Shown: one piece after another, positions 11,340 to 21,765 of the stretch
How the letters are laid out: every line of letters begins with the position of its first letter
Position numbering within the stretch: the stretch's first letter is position 1
Assembly: GCA_026018925.1 (NCBI GenBank)
Contig: JAKSZU010000003.1
Location: 3,733,867-3,797,866, forward strand
DNA: 64,000 nt
Direction of reading: 5' to 3'
Source of the DNA: Tupaia tana
Taxonomy: Eukaryota; Chordata; Mammalia; Scandentia; Tupaiidae
Notes under the pieces: generated by a model
Seen by the model: only the letters and a program-made list of their open reading frames with translations
The model's database searches: none
What the model was told of the DNA's origin: nothing
Made by a program: the position numbers and the translations under genes

Positions 11340-12430
11340 TTGAACTTCTTGAAAAGATTCCAAAATTTTTTTCTTTTTAAATCCAATATGACTTTTTTTT
11401 TTCCATTTGTATAAATAGACAACTCACATTTAATATGATTGTTGGCCTCTTTGGATTAAAATCTATAATCTTGCTAGCTGTTTCCTATTTGTTTTATTGA
11501 TTTTTTTGTTTATTTTTCCTTCTTTTTCTAATTTCTGCTTACTATTTTTATTGTTTCCTTTTATCTCTTTTCTGCCATTTTTAAGCATATTATTAGTAAC
11601 TGCTCTGTAGTTTGGAATATATATCATTATTTATTTTAAGGTCTACTTTAGAATAATATACTGCTTCTTCTGTTGTGTAAGGATCCCAACAATATATGTT
11701 GTAAGGGAGGAACTAGGGTTGTACTGGTGTAAGATAAGTACACCATGTTTAACTTTTTCTTATGCTATAAATACACTATACATGTCTAATTTTTGCTTTA
11801 AAAAATCAGTTATATTTGCATTAATTAAAGACAAGGAAAAAAAAACAAGACTTCATTTTATCTTTACCTCACTCCTTTTCAAATGTTGTTTCATTATGTA
11901 GATCTAGAGTCCTTTATAGCATCATCTTCCTTCTGCCTGAAGGGATCCTTAAATGTACATTTTTTGTTTTAATTTCTTGCAGTGTAGGCCTACTAAGAAT
12001 AAAAATAGCACTATTTTCTCCCTGAGTAAGTCTTTACTTCACCTTCAGCTTTGAAAAAACTCACTTGGCATAGGACTACGTTTTTTTTTTTCTTTTTTTA
12101 TTGCAGGCACTTTCCAGAGACAGACAGATAGGGAGAGTGAAAGGAAGAAGCACCTCTCAATGGGTTGTGGCCAACCCTTTTTCCTCTATTTCTCCATCTT
12201 GCTGTATTCTGGGGCATGCGTGCGCACGAGCCTGGTATGTCTTACATGCTGTCATGGTCAAAATTCAAACCATAGTTGTCCACATGGGATCTGGCTCTTT
12301 TATCTGGCTATGGGGCCAGCTCATCATTTTGTAGAGTATTCCATGTTAACACGTTTCAGCATTTTAAAAATATCACTTCATTATCTTCTGTCTAGCATGG
12401 TTTCTGAAACCAAGTTTAAAAGTCTGCTGC
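11340..12430 (-). mobile_element. HAL1 (half-L1) 3' portion, antisense
   Basis: The plus strand carries a recognisable antisense HAL1 tail. It has tataaatagacaactcacattta, then a cttctttttctaatttctgctt region, then tttgctttaaaaaatcagtta. After that come ccttctgcctgaagggatcctt, ttgcagtgtaggcctac and, beyond a SINE at 12082-12323, agcattttaaaaatatcact with attatcttctgtctagcatgg. That last part is the complement of the ORF1 C-terminal region before its stop. HAL1 elements have ORF1 but no ORF2. It is degraded and non-coding. Confidence 0.75.
12082..12323 (-). mobile_element. Older tRNA-derived SINE inside HAL1
   Basis: The plus strand starts with a T-rich tail and gcaggcactttccagagaca. It has gacagacagatagggagagtg, then a cattctggggcatgcgtgcg segment. 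It ends with the complement of the head, tatctggctatggggccagc. HAL1 sequence continues on both sides, so the SINE inserted into HAL1. Confidence 0.75.
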
Positions 12431-12444
12431 AATTCTTTTACATA

Positions 12445-12993
12445 TGTTTTTTTTTTTCTTACTCTATCCATGATAGAGTACATGCATACATATGTGAAAG
12501 TGAGAGACAGAGAAACAAGTATCCCCCACAGGGTGTGGTCACACCACCACCACTCACCCCCAGCATTGCCCCTCATTAGATCTTGGGCATTCACATGTGT
12601 TTGTGGTACATGATTCAGGCTGACCAGGCCAGAGATTAGAACTGAGGTTGCCATGTGAGATCTGACTTCTCTTTTTTTTTTTTTTTTTCTTTTTTTGGAG
12701 AGGTTTTTGCTACAGGGCGCGTGTGCTCACCAGACAGACAGAGAGAAACAGAGACAGAAAGCGAGAAATCACCCCCGGGGGGATGACCACACCACAATCT
12801 CTTCTCCTCCATTCTCCTCTTGGGATCTTGGGCAGCACGCACATGCGCCCGGCATGAGTTTAAGCCACCAGGTCTGGGACTCGAACCATGGTCGACTACA
12901 TGGGAGTCCAGTGACATAGCCATTACGCTAACTGCTGGTCGAGATCTGGCTTCTCTTGAGCAGTGTGTTAGCACTGTGGCACAGAACTGGCTC
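12445..12993 (-). mobile_element. tRNA-derived SINE interrupted by a younger SINE
   Basis: The older copy occupies 12445-12673 and resumes at 12958-12993 (tgtgttagcactgtggcacagaactggctct, the complement of its head). It carries gtacatgcatacatatgtgaaag and a gaaacaagtatcccccaca stem. The interruption is the young SINE at 12674-12940, flanked by a 17-base target duplication. It was therefore resident before the younger insertion. Confidence 0.85.
12674..12940 (-). mobile_element. Young SINE nested in an older SINE, clear target duplication
   Basis: A full-length minus-strand copy: poly-T, ggagaggtttttgctacaggg, gacagacagagagaaacagag, gaaatcacccccggggg, ending attacgctaactgctggtc. The bases gagatctgacttctctt at 12657-12673 recur as gagatctggcttctctt at 12941-12957 (16 of 17 identical). 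This is the target-site duplication expected of L1-mediated retroposition. Confidence 0.93.
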
Positions 12994-13890
12994 TGCTACA
13001 GTTCTCACAAGATACGCTACTGTTTCAAAGAGAGCTCCTGGCCAAGACTATGTGAGGCAATGGGCACGTTCATTCCCTTGAATGTTATAATTATTTCATG
13101 ATGTACATATACATTAAAAAATCACTACTGTATCAATAGTACAGCTCAAATATGTACATATAAAAAAAGGAACAGGAGATAAATAAATAGGAAAACCAAG
13201 TATGGAAAGTAAGATATATAACTGTCATTTGTGAATATTACAATCAAATACACAGAATCAGCAGAAACTTGCTACTAGAGCTAATGAGAAAATTGTGAGA
13301 TTAATGGTACAAAGTCAGCCTATAAAAAATCAATGATCTTTCAACAAATATATCAGTCATAATTTCTAGCAAGACGAGTACTGTACAGCACTATTCCTAT
13401 ACTGTAAAGGAAACATATTTACCCAAAGGCCAATTTAACTAATGACCAAATTGCTAAATGGGCATTCTGATTCACTTACTCCCTCCCACCATATATTCTT
13501 CAGTGTGGTGCTAGGATCGAGCTGTCAGAGTCACAGTCTGTGCACGAAGCTCAGCGCTGGCTCTGGAAGGGCATTTAACCAGAGGCATGTTATTTCCCCT
13601 CTCTGAGTCCTCCTTATAGGACTGTTGCAAGCACTGAATGAAATAAAATATGTCTCTGTAACACAACACCCATCTTCAATCCATGCATAAACTTTCTCCC
13701 TTCCCTAATTATTGCCAAGGACTTATTTTTCTTTTCTCAAACTGTACTTAACCAAAGAAAATTACAAATTATTTATCTGCAATAAAAGTGCATTAATTCA
13801 GATTGTTTTTCACCTTGTCTAGACACTGCTTCAACTTCTAGCTCATTCTCCATACTACATTCAGATTCAAATAGTTTCCTCCCACAGTTA
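12994..13890. other. Unclassified intronic DNA
   Basis: No recognised gene or repeat, apart from possible diverged L1 text around 13080-13350. The composition is AT-rich with a modest GC rise at 13490-13620. No open frame here is worth reporting. Confidence 0.4.
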
Positions 13891-13920
13891 GTTTCGTGTG
13901 TGTGTGTGTGTGTGTGTGTG
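13891..13920. repeat. (GT)n microsatellite
   Basis: About fourteen to fifteen GT units on the plus strand, followed immediately by a ttttgttttg stretch that starts the antisense SINE tail. Confidence 0.92.
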
Positions 13921-14148
13921 TTTTGTTTTGTTTTTAAATTTGTCAAGGGTTATGTGCGCTTGCTGGACAGCAACTCCCATAGGGCATGATGCAAGCAATC
14001 CCTTTTCCTCCGTTTCTCCCTCCTGCTGGGATTCTGGGCACACATGCACATGTGCTTGATGTGTTTTCCAAGCCGTTGAGTCCAGGACTCAAACTGCAGC
14101 AGCCATGTGGGGTCCAGCTCATGTGAGCACCAAGCTGTGGGCTGGTTC
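13921..14148 (-). mobile_element. tRNA-derived SINE, antisense, shortened
   Basis: The plus strand shows caagggttatgtgcgcttgc, a stretch where the purine block is deleted (tggacagcaactcccat), and then the body. It ends with the complement of a head (caagctgtgggctggttctcc). Loss of the usual gagagacagagagac block makes it about 35 bases shorter than consensus. Confidence 0.78.
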
Positions 14149-15955
14149 TCCACTGTCAGTTTTCTACCTTTGAGCCTCTGACTTCCTATACTGACATTTT
14201 TTGAAATACCTTTAAAAAGCTCATGCTTGTCTCAACTCCTCACTCCCAAGTTCTTTACCACCCAGGTACTGCCTTCACATGCCACAGTGGCATGGTATTC
14301 ATTTCACAACCACAATGTGTACACGTGGAGTCCTCAGGGCAACGGTGCTGCAAAGGGAACTTCAGTGTGGAGTGATACAAATGTGAAGGTTCATGGCATT
14401 TGATCAATTTGTTCAGAAAGAGACTTTAAAGTTTCCTATAATATCTAATATATCTATTTCAAGGTTTTCTCACTTTTTTGATAGTCGGGTAAGATGCAGG
14501 TTTTACACTTGAATATTCTTATCTTCAAAGTCACATTTAGTGGAGCAATTTACACAATTATCCCTTCAAATAGCAGCTATAATTTAACAGGTGAAAGAAA
14601 GATGGACATTTTCTCACTTTCCTGGAGAAGTGGAAGTATTTTCCTACGGCCCTACTTGGAAACGTCAAGTAGAATTTCTGCGCTTCATAGCTGATTATTT
14701 CTCCTCCTGGCCCCTTCTTTCCTTTTCTAGCTAGTAAATGTCATAATGACATTTTCTTATTTGTAATAACACATCACATAAAGACCATGACTAGGCCACT
14801 TTGCCTTTCCCGTCAGTCTTTTTCTTCACTCTCCTCGACTTATGGCCCCACAATCCAGAAGCATGACAGATCAGAGCTCGAACACTGATTGTTTTTTCAT
14901 ATTATAATGTGGATTCTGATGTGAATACAATCAAAATAGCTACCTGGCAGGAGTCAGAACAAAGAGCTGCTGAAAACAGGTAGCGAGTGGTTTGGGTATT
15001 GTCTTGGGGAACTCCATCTGAATGCGATCAGAGGAGTTCATGGACGAAGGACCACCACAGTATGTGAGCATAGAAACACAGGTTTTGTCGCCTGCTTCTT
15101 TAAAAAAACTTCACTGTTTCTGTAATGACAAAGTTTACTATTGTTTTCCCCATGGTTACCACTGGAATTTGGAGACGCTGCCTCTGTCAGCCCTAGTCAA
15201 AGTCACAGATGAGAAACAGCATGGACATTATAGAATTCATTGTTTTCACTGTAGTAAGTCAACAATATTCAGCAAGAAAAATTTGCTAAACAGGTTGAAG
15301 AAGCCCTCCTGGCTCCTTCACTGCTTAGACCCACTCTCATACCTTCCCTGTCAGGGTTTTCCAGCAGCAGCATTGTTAACAAGTGTTTTTTGTTTGTTTG
15401 TTTGTTTGTTTTTTTGAGCATCTACTAACAGCAAGACTCTTATTTGTTGTTCTAGGAAGAAAAATACATGTAAAAATAAAGACTTAACTCCCAGGTTTTT
15501 TGCAATGTATCTGGGTAGAAGACATAAATACACAATATTTATACAAATAAAATGATCATTCTGGCCAGACCTCCGACACTACTTAATATGAACCATATAA
15601 TGAAAGCACTATAGTCTGGTCATGCTGACGTTGTTCATGGCTCCAGAGTCAGTGGGTGGCACAACACTGGGAACCCTTATATTTTTTCCTTCTTTAGTCT
15701 TTCTTTCCAAAGAATGGCACCGAAATTTTTAATCACAGTTCAAAGAAATGAGATATTGTTATATGTAAACTACCACTAAGATAGTTTCCACAAAAGGACA
15801 AACTACAGTGCTTTGTCATTGATGCATGACAAAATGTATTATATACACTGTTACAATATGTATTACTCAGCAAACCATACAGAGCCTCTTACCCACAATG
15901 AGGTCAGAAGACCAGCAGCGTCAGCACCACGACACAGCTTTCTAATGCACAGAGA
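14149..15955. other. Unclassified intronic DNA with a (GTTT)n run
   Basis: Nothing recognisable apart from a (gttt)n microsatellite near 15389-15411. A 131-codon open frame at 15022-15417 (+) runs into that microsatellite. It shows no known motif, no repeated structure and no splice context, so I regard it as chance. On the gene model this is DPP6 intron 1. Confidence 0.4.
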
Positions 15956-16186
15956 GGACCAGCTCCGTGGCTGAGTGTTGGAGCGCAAGATCCCACCTGG
16001 CTGGCCACATTTTTTCAAACATGAAAAGCACGCTGGGTACATGAACATGCATTCCCAAAATCTCAACAGGGTAGAGGAATGGAGGAGAAGGGCTTGTGGA
16101 ATGACCAAGCCCCACAGGAAGGAGAGTACTTTATCTCTGTCTGCAAGTGCATGTGTAGACCCTCTGATAACTGGGGAAAAAAATAA
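15956..16186 (+). mobile_element. Diverged tRNA-derived SINE
   Basis: The head reads ggaccagctccgtggctgag, with an A-box-like tggctgagtgttgg. The body (catgcattcccaaaatctca, gaatggaggagaagggcttg) is recognisable despite many changes. It ends gataactggggaaaaaaataaa. The spurious 163- and 134-codon frames at 15863-16379 run across it on the two strands. Confidence 0.72.
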
Positions 16187-17604
16187 AGCCAGAATGTTGG
16201 GGTTCCACCAAGACCTACTCAACCAGGATCGGCACTTCAACAATGTGCTCGGTTCAGTCACAAAGATGTTTGAGAAGTACCTTGATATGGTGGTTTTAGG
16301 ACAGAGGAGAAACGAGCCACCCAAGGGCTCCTCCTTCCCTCTGCACGAGCACACAAGCCCCTCAGTGCTCAGCGTGTAAGGACAGGGAAACTCCCATTGG
16401 CGGGGAGCCCGTGTTCTTCAGGCTAAACACGGCCTCCAGTAAAATGCTGTGCTCTCCTTGCCCTGGCAGCTGAAACCCCAACTCTTCCATGAATCCCTTT
16501 CAAGCAACATGAGCCAAAATACACCCTCTCAGCACACCCTAAACTCAAGAGCACTTATAATTCACCAACATCACTGACTGCCTGGCATTCTTAGAAATAA
16601 AAGATAACACAAATAGAAGACGAACAAGTTTAACGGTCTCTTTGTATCTCAGTTTCCACTGAAGCACCGAAAGTGAAGAACTGTAAAAATGGTGGCCAGG
16701 TCTTCCTGCAGCCTAAAGGGAGCTCTCAGACTAGTTAAGAAAAGACATGACGAAAGGGTATGAGATTGGTTAGCACATGTCTAACTGTCCTCTATAAAGA
16801 AGTCTATGACACAGAGAGTTAGTGGCCTCTTTGGGGTGGAAGAGAAAGGGACATGCAACTGGGACAGGACAGGAAAAGGGAAGCTGTGACTTCCGCTTTG
16901 CACCCAGCAGCTCGGGGACTGGCACGGACACCCGGAGAGCCAGCAGGGCCTGGAGGGCAGGGAGGCCGGCGAGCACAGGCATGGTGTCTGGATCTCCCCC
17001 TTGAGTAGTTTACAACCAGGAGGTGGAACCAGAACTGCCGCTGACGTGGCAGAAGGTGGAGAGAGAGCGCTGTGCGGAAAGCCAGTGAATCCAGCACTGG
17101 CGACAGTGGGAAATGGGGCTGTGTCTCATGAATTAGAAATGGGAGGAAAAAGCCAGGAGCTCTTTTGAAGGAACTCTAACCCCGCAGGACAAGAGACTAG
17201 CAGAGGGTGACAATAGGACACATGAGGATGAGTGATGGCATCAGGAGAAAACACCAAGGTCATCTTTCGATATCCCATGTGAGATCTCAGGAGAAAACTC
17301 CCAGAGGCTTGCTACAAGAAAACGTGTCAGCTTGTGTATCTGTCACTTCCAGAGAAGCCCATCGACAAATGGCAACTGCAAACACCATGTGAAATCCTGC
17401 CTTCCTAGTTCTTCGTCCTTGAACCCAGCCTTGGAGAAGTGAGAGGCAGACGAGTGCAGAGGAGGGTAGGAGCATGCCAGAAACAAGGCGGAGAGGTCCA
17501 CTCTTCTTCCCCCAGTGCAGGCTTCCAGACCCAACACAGGCTCGACGTATGAGGGAAAGAAGACCATCTTTAAATGAACATTGGGGCCGACAATGTTCCA
17601 TTAC
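16187..17604. other. Unclassified intronic DNA, locally GC-rich
   Basis: No recognised repeat. The stretch 16800-17100 is GC-rich and opens overlapping frames on both strands (16770-17097), but none has a family resemblance. The next element to the right is the left arm of the inverted duplication. Confidence 0.4.
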
Positions 17605-17909
17605 AGTGTTCTGCGTTGCGTCTTGTTTTCCAGAGAAGGTCTGCAGACAGCTCCTGGACTCACTCACATGCTGCACAGCTGGACCCGAGTGTCTGTGGCA
17701 AGGGGGGTCGGGTTGTTTGATATAATATCGAGTAGGGGTTCAAGATGGGAGTGGGACAGGGGCCTATACTGACAAAGAGGCTCAGAAATCTAGATTAATG
17801 AATTTGTTTGGTGGTGTTTTTATTTTGAATGGGGATTTCTTTTCCCCAATCAAATGAATGCTAACCAAAATGGCATATGGGGCCAGCAGGTGGTGCAGAG
17901 GTTAAGGGG
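17605..17909. repeat. Left arm of 1.06-kb inverted duplication
   Basis: This arm is repeated in reverse complement at 18363-18666 with only a handful of mismatches: by eye about 97 percent identical over about 304 bp. The outer boundary is agtgttctgcgttgcgtc and the inner boundary is gaggttaagggg. The outer 274 bp is non-SINE sequence (possibly LTR-like, unproven). The innermost 31 bp (17879-17909) is the head of the tRNA-derived SINE, ggggccagcaggtggtgcag and on to the A box, without any body. Confidence 0.9.
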
Positions 17910-18136
17910 CATAGGAATTCCATGAATTATACTATTTGCATTGTAAAAGGACCAGAAAAAGCTATAATATCACCAATCTCCAGAGAAAAAGTAACTGTAA
18001 AACATAATTGTGTCTCAAGTCTAGAATCCTCAGCACAATGTGGTGAATTCAATGGACAGGTCACGAGTTCCATATATGGAACCCTTCTGTTTTTTTTTTT
18101 TTACACATAATATATCTTTTTTTTAAAATTTGTTTT
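17910..18136. other. Spacer of the inverted duplication, unique part
   Basis: This is unique-looking sequence between the two arms, outside the SINE. It contains ccatatatgg, a perfect 10-base palindrome at about 18070, and ends in a T-rich stretch. It has no copy in either arm. Confidence 0.6.
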
Positions 18137-18393
18137 AGTTTTTTTTTTTTTTTGCTATAGGGTATGTGTGTTCACCAAAGAGAGAATGAGAAAGGCAGCG
18201 AGGAGAGAAAGTGAGAAATCAATCCCAAGGGCATGACCACACCACAGTTCCCTCTACTCCACTCTGCCCTTGGGATTTTCTGCATGCAAGCACATGCACC
18301 TGGAGTGTTTTTCAAGCCCCTGGATTGACTCAAACTGCATGGTCAGCCATGAGTGATCCAGCCCCCTTAACCTCTGCACCACCTGCTGGCCCC
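18137..18393 (-). mobile_element. tRNA-derived SINE whose head forms part of the right inverted arm
   Basis: An antisense near-full-length copy: poly-T, gctatagggtatgtgtgttc, the gagagaatgagaaaggcagc purine block, gaaatcaatcccaagggc, a cttgggattttctgcatgca segment, and cctctgcaccacctgctggcccc as the complement of the head. Its first 31 head bases (18363-18393) are the inner end of the right arm; the body lies in the spacer. I found no convincing target duplication around it. Confidence 0.85.
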
Positions 18394-18666
18394 ATATGCC
18401 ATTTTGGTTAGCATTCATTTGACTGGGGAAAAGAAATCCCCATACAAAATAAAAACACCAAAACAAATTCATTAATCTAGATTTCTGATCCTCTTTGTCA
18501 GTATAGGCCCCTGTCCCACTCCCATCTTGAACCCCTACTCGATATTATATCAAACAATCCGACCCCCCCTTGCCACAGACACTCGGGTCCAGCTGTGCAG
18601 CATGTGAGTGCGTCCAGGAGCTGTCTGCAGACCTTCTCTGGAAAACAAGACGCAACGCAGAACACT
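18363..18666. repeat. Right arm of 1.06-kb inverted duplication
   Basis: Reverse complement of 17605-17909. Differences I can see include t/g near the outer cctggactcac position, g/a in gggtcgg(g/a)ttg, c/a in gagg(c/a)tcagaaatc and a small indel in the gtttggtggtg segment. The spacer between the arms is 453 bp. A palindrome this long and this similar could extrude as a cruciform and is unstable in cloning. Confidence 0.9.
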
Positions 18667-20039
18667 TCTATTCGGGTCCCCCAGTCTATCTCCTGGCTGC
18701 CAGCGACACTGGTTTATTTATTTATTTATTTATTTTTTCTTGTTCCCTTTTATCCCTTGCCACAAAGCTTCACAGATACCCTCTATTTTTCTGACAAATT
18801 CGGTTCTGGCAAGCTCTATCCAATAATAACCTGGAGAGAAGCCATCACTCCCACTCCTGCTTAGAAAGCGATTCAGAATTCAGTGACCTTTTTTCCTTCT
18901 TCTTCTCACTTTTACCTCTTGGGATACAAAGAAGCATCTAGAAAAGTTTGCTCAACAAAAAAATAGTTTTATTCGGTAGTAATGGAACATGAGAGTGAAA
19001 ACAGAAAGTCCCACTAGTAATTAAGGGTTGTTCTTCATTTTCTGTCAATTTTATACACTGCTACAGCTCAGAATATTAAAGAGCCAAAAAGAAAATAAAG
19101 GGAAGTAGAAAGCAAGCGTGGTGTGACTGTAACTGGACAATCTGAAAGTGAAGCCACGTTCTCCGCATTCCGGGCCCTGTGGCTGCTGCCCTCTGCCTCC
19201 CTGGCTTTCATGCTCCACTTGCTCATGACCAGTAAGACTGCGGGTCTATCTTCTCTTACACACTGCGGCCTCCTTTTGATAGCCATCTCTCTGTCTCTCA
19301 GTCCAAGTTTCCAAGAGTGCCTGACTGCCTCCACCAGCGGATGTATCCCGAGAGGACATCTTCGCCCTGGTTCAATGATCTGTGTAGAGGAGAAGGCTAG
19401 TCCTAGCTTCAAATGGGAAAGCGGCTGCGGCCAACAGCATCATGCTCTCTCAGAAGATGAACAGCCCCAGCACAACAGGCAGCATCTGTAGGACACAGCG
19501 GCTCCACTGGCCGCTGATGAATGAATTAGGAAAGGATTGCCGCAGCAGTACAAAAGCCTACACGGTGTGGAGGAGGATGATAAAAACCGCCTTATTGTTC
19601 TCGTTTTCATAGCATGTCCCTCTTCATGCTTCCTAAGACTTTTGACTATTACACAGCAGTAGTTAAGCTGCAGCGTTTACTTGAGAGAATTGGAACCCCT
19701 AAAAAACAACAAAAGCACATACAGTAAATGTCTTAATATATTAACTGTTTATTGGAACTCTATTGTTCTCTTGGTTGCCAAGGAGTGCGGTTACCATTTG
19801 GGGAAGCAGGACAGCTTAATACACTACGCCTTTAGTCTGCGTGATCTTCCGTGGCTGTCGGGGGACACAGGGTGGGACAAAGAAGCAAGGATCCTACTTC
19901 CTGTGTGAAGTCTTCCTCAAGGAAGCCACGCTGGTCATTCTTTCCCTGACCAACCACACCCTACAGCTAGGATTCATTAATTTCAACATCCTTTTTAGTA
20001 TCTGCTGTTTCTGTTTAACCTATGCAGATCCTAACTCAT
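18667..20039. other. Unclassified intronic DNA; (TTTA)n near 18715
   Basis: A tttatttatttatt microsatellite lies at about 18715-18735. A 122-codon frame at 19123-19491 (+) and a 76-codon frame at 19841-20071 (+) contain hydrophobic stretches. I do not recognise a protein, see no conserved motif and cannot rule out an old processed pseudogene. The region just outside the inverted arm (18667-18860) may be part of the same possible LTR-like element, but I have no terminal motif to prove it. Confidence 0.35.
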
Positions 20040-20066
20040 TAATAAAAGTATGGAATACTACTCAGC

Positions 20067-20070
<4 letters not shown>

Positions 20071-20098
<28 letters not shown>

Positions 20099-20121
20099 CA
20101 AAAAAAAAAAAAAAAAAAAAA
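20071..20121. repeat. Poly-A tract inside the L1 tail
   Basis: Two long A runs separated by one c (about 28 then 22 bases). They sit exactly where L1 ORF2 ends with gccataaaaa, so this is homopolymer growth of a short native A run, not a retroposon tail. Confidence 0.9.
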
Positions 20122-20468
20122 AGACCTCAGCTTTGGCCAGAAAGTGGAAGAATATGGAAGATTTACTGCTGAGTGAAGCAAGCCAGGCTATAAAAGAGAG
20201 ACATTGTTTGTCTCCACTTAATATATACCAAGTGTCCGCACTCCATGACCGAAAGTGAAAGACTAAAGAATATAGAAACACAGTATATGGATGTGATATA
20301 TCAGATACAGTGTGGGAAGAAGGTGAGTGAAGGAGTAGAGTCTGAGGAAGGACATTAGGGAGAATAGTGGAGAAGCAGGGCATTAGTGAGACAAAGAAAC
20401 GGGTTATTATCTGTTGAAGACAGCTTTATAGTATTGTCAACTAGATAGATGAGACATGTACACATGTT

Positions 20469-20732
20469 GGGAACCAGCAGTTAGCGTAATGGCTATGTCG
20501 CTGGACTCCCACGTAGTCGACCGCAGTTCGCGTCCCGGACCCGGTGGCTTAAAACTCACGCCGGGTGCGTGTGCGTGTGTGCCCAAGATCCCGAGAGAAG
20601 AATGGAGGAGAAGGGATTGCGGCATGGCCATCCCCCCGGGGGGTGATTTCTCACTTTCTGTCTCTATGTCTCTCTCTGTCTGTCTGGCAAGCGCACACGC
20701 CCTATAGGGAAAACCTCTCCCCAAAAAAAAAA
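20469..20732 (+). mobile_element. Young full-length tRNA-derived SINE (reference copy)
   Basis: This copy shows the family plan. The tRNA-like head ggg-aaccagcagttagcgtaatgg contains an RNA polymerase III A box (tagcgtaatgg). A B box, gttcgcgtccc, follows about 45 bases later. The tRNA-unrelated body has CpG-rich ctcacgccgggtgcgtgtgcg, then cccaagatcccgagaga, gaatggaggagaagggattgcgg, a C/G stem (ccatccccccgggggg) and gatttctcactttctg. A pyrimidine block tctctctgtctgtctggc, then cgcacacgccctatagggaaaacctctcc and poly-A, close it. It is inserted in an L1 3'UTR, with atgtacacat repeated on both sides. CpGs are largely intact, indicating recent insertion. Confidence 0.95.
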
Positions 20733-20924
20733 GAAATGTACACATTCACTTTGTAAGCTAATAATGTGACTGAATGTATAAAAGAAATTGAAATAAAAAA
20801 GAATAGATGTCTACAGGAAAAAAATTAATGACTTATTTTTAAAAAATAAAAGTAGTAGCTTCTTGACTTTAGTTTTTAAAGAATGGTGAGCAAGGAGTCC
20901 AATGTTTATGAAATATAAATACTA

Positions 20925-21105
20925 GACCAGCCAGTGGTGTGGAGGTTCAGGTGCTGGATCTCACATGGCTTGCTGCACCATTCACATTCCAGACCTGGCA
21001 ACTTGAGAAAACATGTCAGGTGTTTATGTCTAAAATCTCAGAAGGAGAAATTAAGGAGAAGGGATTTCAGCACAGCAAATGAACGAGAACCTAGGTGGAG
21101 CCCAC
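20925..21105 (+). mobile_element. Old partial tRNA-derived SINE
   Basis: The head gaccagccagtggtgtggagg and the segment gtgctggatctcacatggct, then a body relic (tctaaaatctcagaaggagaa, gagaagggatttcagcac), match the older subfamily. It fades after about 21090 without the pyrimidine block or tail, so it is 3' incomplete. Confidence 0.72.
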
Positions 21106-21375
21106 AAGCTTTCTGTACTAACAAGATGGCCCCATGCTGGGTAGAACAAGGAATCTACAGTTCACAGTGAGTGGATACTCTAGAGGAGAGAACCACCCAG
21201 ACTTGGAGATTTGCCGAGGGTCCCCAGGAAACATTGTCTCAATACAGAACAGGGTGTGCAAGAGAGAAACTAGCCAAGACTGGGGGGAAAAAGTCACCTG
21301 GAAGGATTCAAGGCAACAGTACCCTGACAATCACACCAGGCTGGACCTGTTCAAAGTTGTTCACACAAGTCAGTC
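21106..21375. other. Unclassified 270-bp stretch
   Basis: Sequence between the partial SINE and the composite SINE insertion. I recognise nothing. The 120-codon plus-strand frame across it (21134-21496) ends in poly-lysine from a SINE A tail and is not a gene. Confidence 0.4.
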
Positions 21376-21388
21376 AATAAACGCTCAT

Positions 21389-21765
21389 TTTCTCGCTTTC
21401 TATCTCTCTGTCTCTCTCTGTCTGGCAAGCGCACGCACCCTAGAGCAAAAACCTCTCAAAAAAAAAAAAAAAAAAAAAAAAAAAAACAGAAAATAAAAAA
21501 AGGGACCAGCAGTTAGCATAATGGCTATGGCGCTGGACTCCCATGTAGTTGACCACGGTTCGCGTCCCGGACCCGGTGGCTTAAACTCACGCCGGGCGCG
21601 TGTGCGTGCGTGCCTAAGATCCCGAGAGGAGAATGGAGGAGAAGGGATTGCGGCGTGGCCATCCCCTGAGGGGGTGATTTCTCGCTTTCTGTCTCTCTGT
21701 CTCTCTCTGTCTGTCTGGCGAGCGCACGCGCCCTATAGCAAAAACCTCTCCAAAATAAATAAATA
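21389..21765 (+). mobile_element. Composite SINE: truncated tail fused to a full copy
   Basis: From 21389 to about 21500 only the SINE's 3' third is present (ttctcgctttctatctctctg, caagcgcacgcaccctagagc, poly-A). It is followed directly by a complete young copy beginning gggaccagcagttagcataa at 21503 and ending ccaaaataaataaataaataa. The outer flanks share aataaacgctcat (21376-21388) and aataaactctcat (21766-21778), 12 of 13 identical. That suggests one insertion of a dimeric RNA. The aataaa part could come from the tail, so support is moderate. Confidence 0.75.

Larger units (their letters stand above)
20040..20830 (+). mobile_element. L1 3' end, 5' truncated, split by a SINE
   Basis: Sense text begins at the very end of ORF2 (aaaagtatggaatactactcagccata) and continues into the same 3'UTR type as 5400-5800 (ccagaaagtggaagaatatggaagatttactgctgag; a gtgggaagaaggtgag purine run). 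After the SINE at 20469-20732 it resumes with ttcactttgtaagctaataatgtgac and gaaattgaaataaaaaagaa. The position that is normally ataaaaa in ORF2 tails holds an approximately 50-base A tract (20071-20121). It is 5' truncated, as is usual for dead-on-arrival L1 copies. Confidence 0.85.

Noticed and set aside
15022-15417. 131-codon plus-strand frame
   Set aside because: Chance frame ending in a (GTTT)n run; no motif or splice support.
18667-18860. LTR of an endogenous retrovirus next to the palindrome
   Set aside because: Base composition and a gggacccg-like stretch suggested it, but I found no LTR ends, primer-binding site or second LTR.
19123-19491. 122-codon hydrophobic plus-strand frame as a gene
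   Set aside because: No recognised family, no splice context, no codon bias visible; an old processed pseudogene cannot be excluded but is unsupported.
20469-20540. tRNA gene
   Set aside because: A and B boxes are present, but the element continues into a tRNA-unrelated body and A tail with target duplications; a SINE head, not a tRNA gene.
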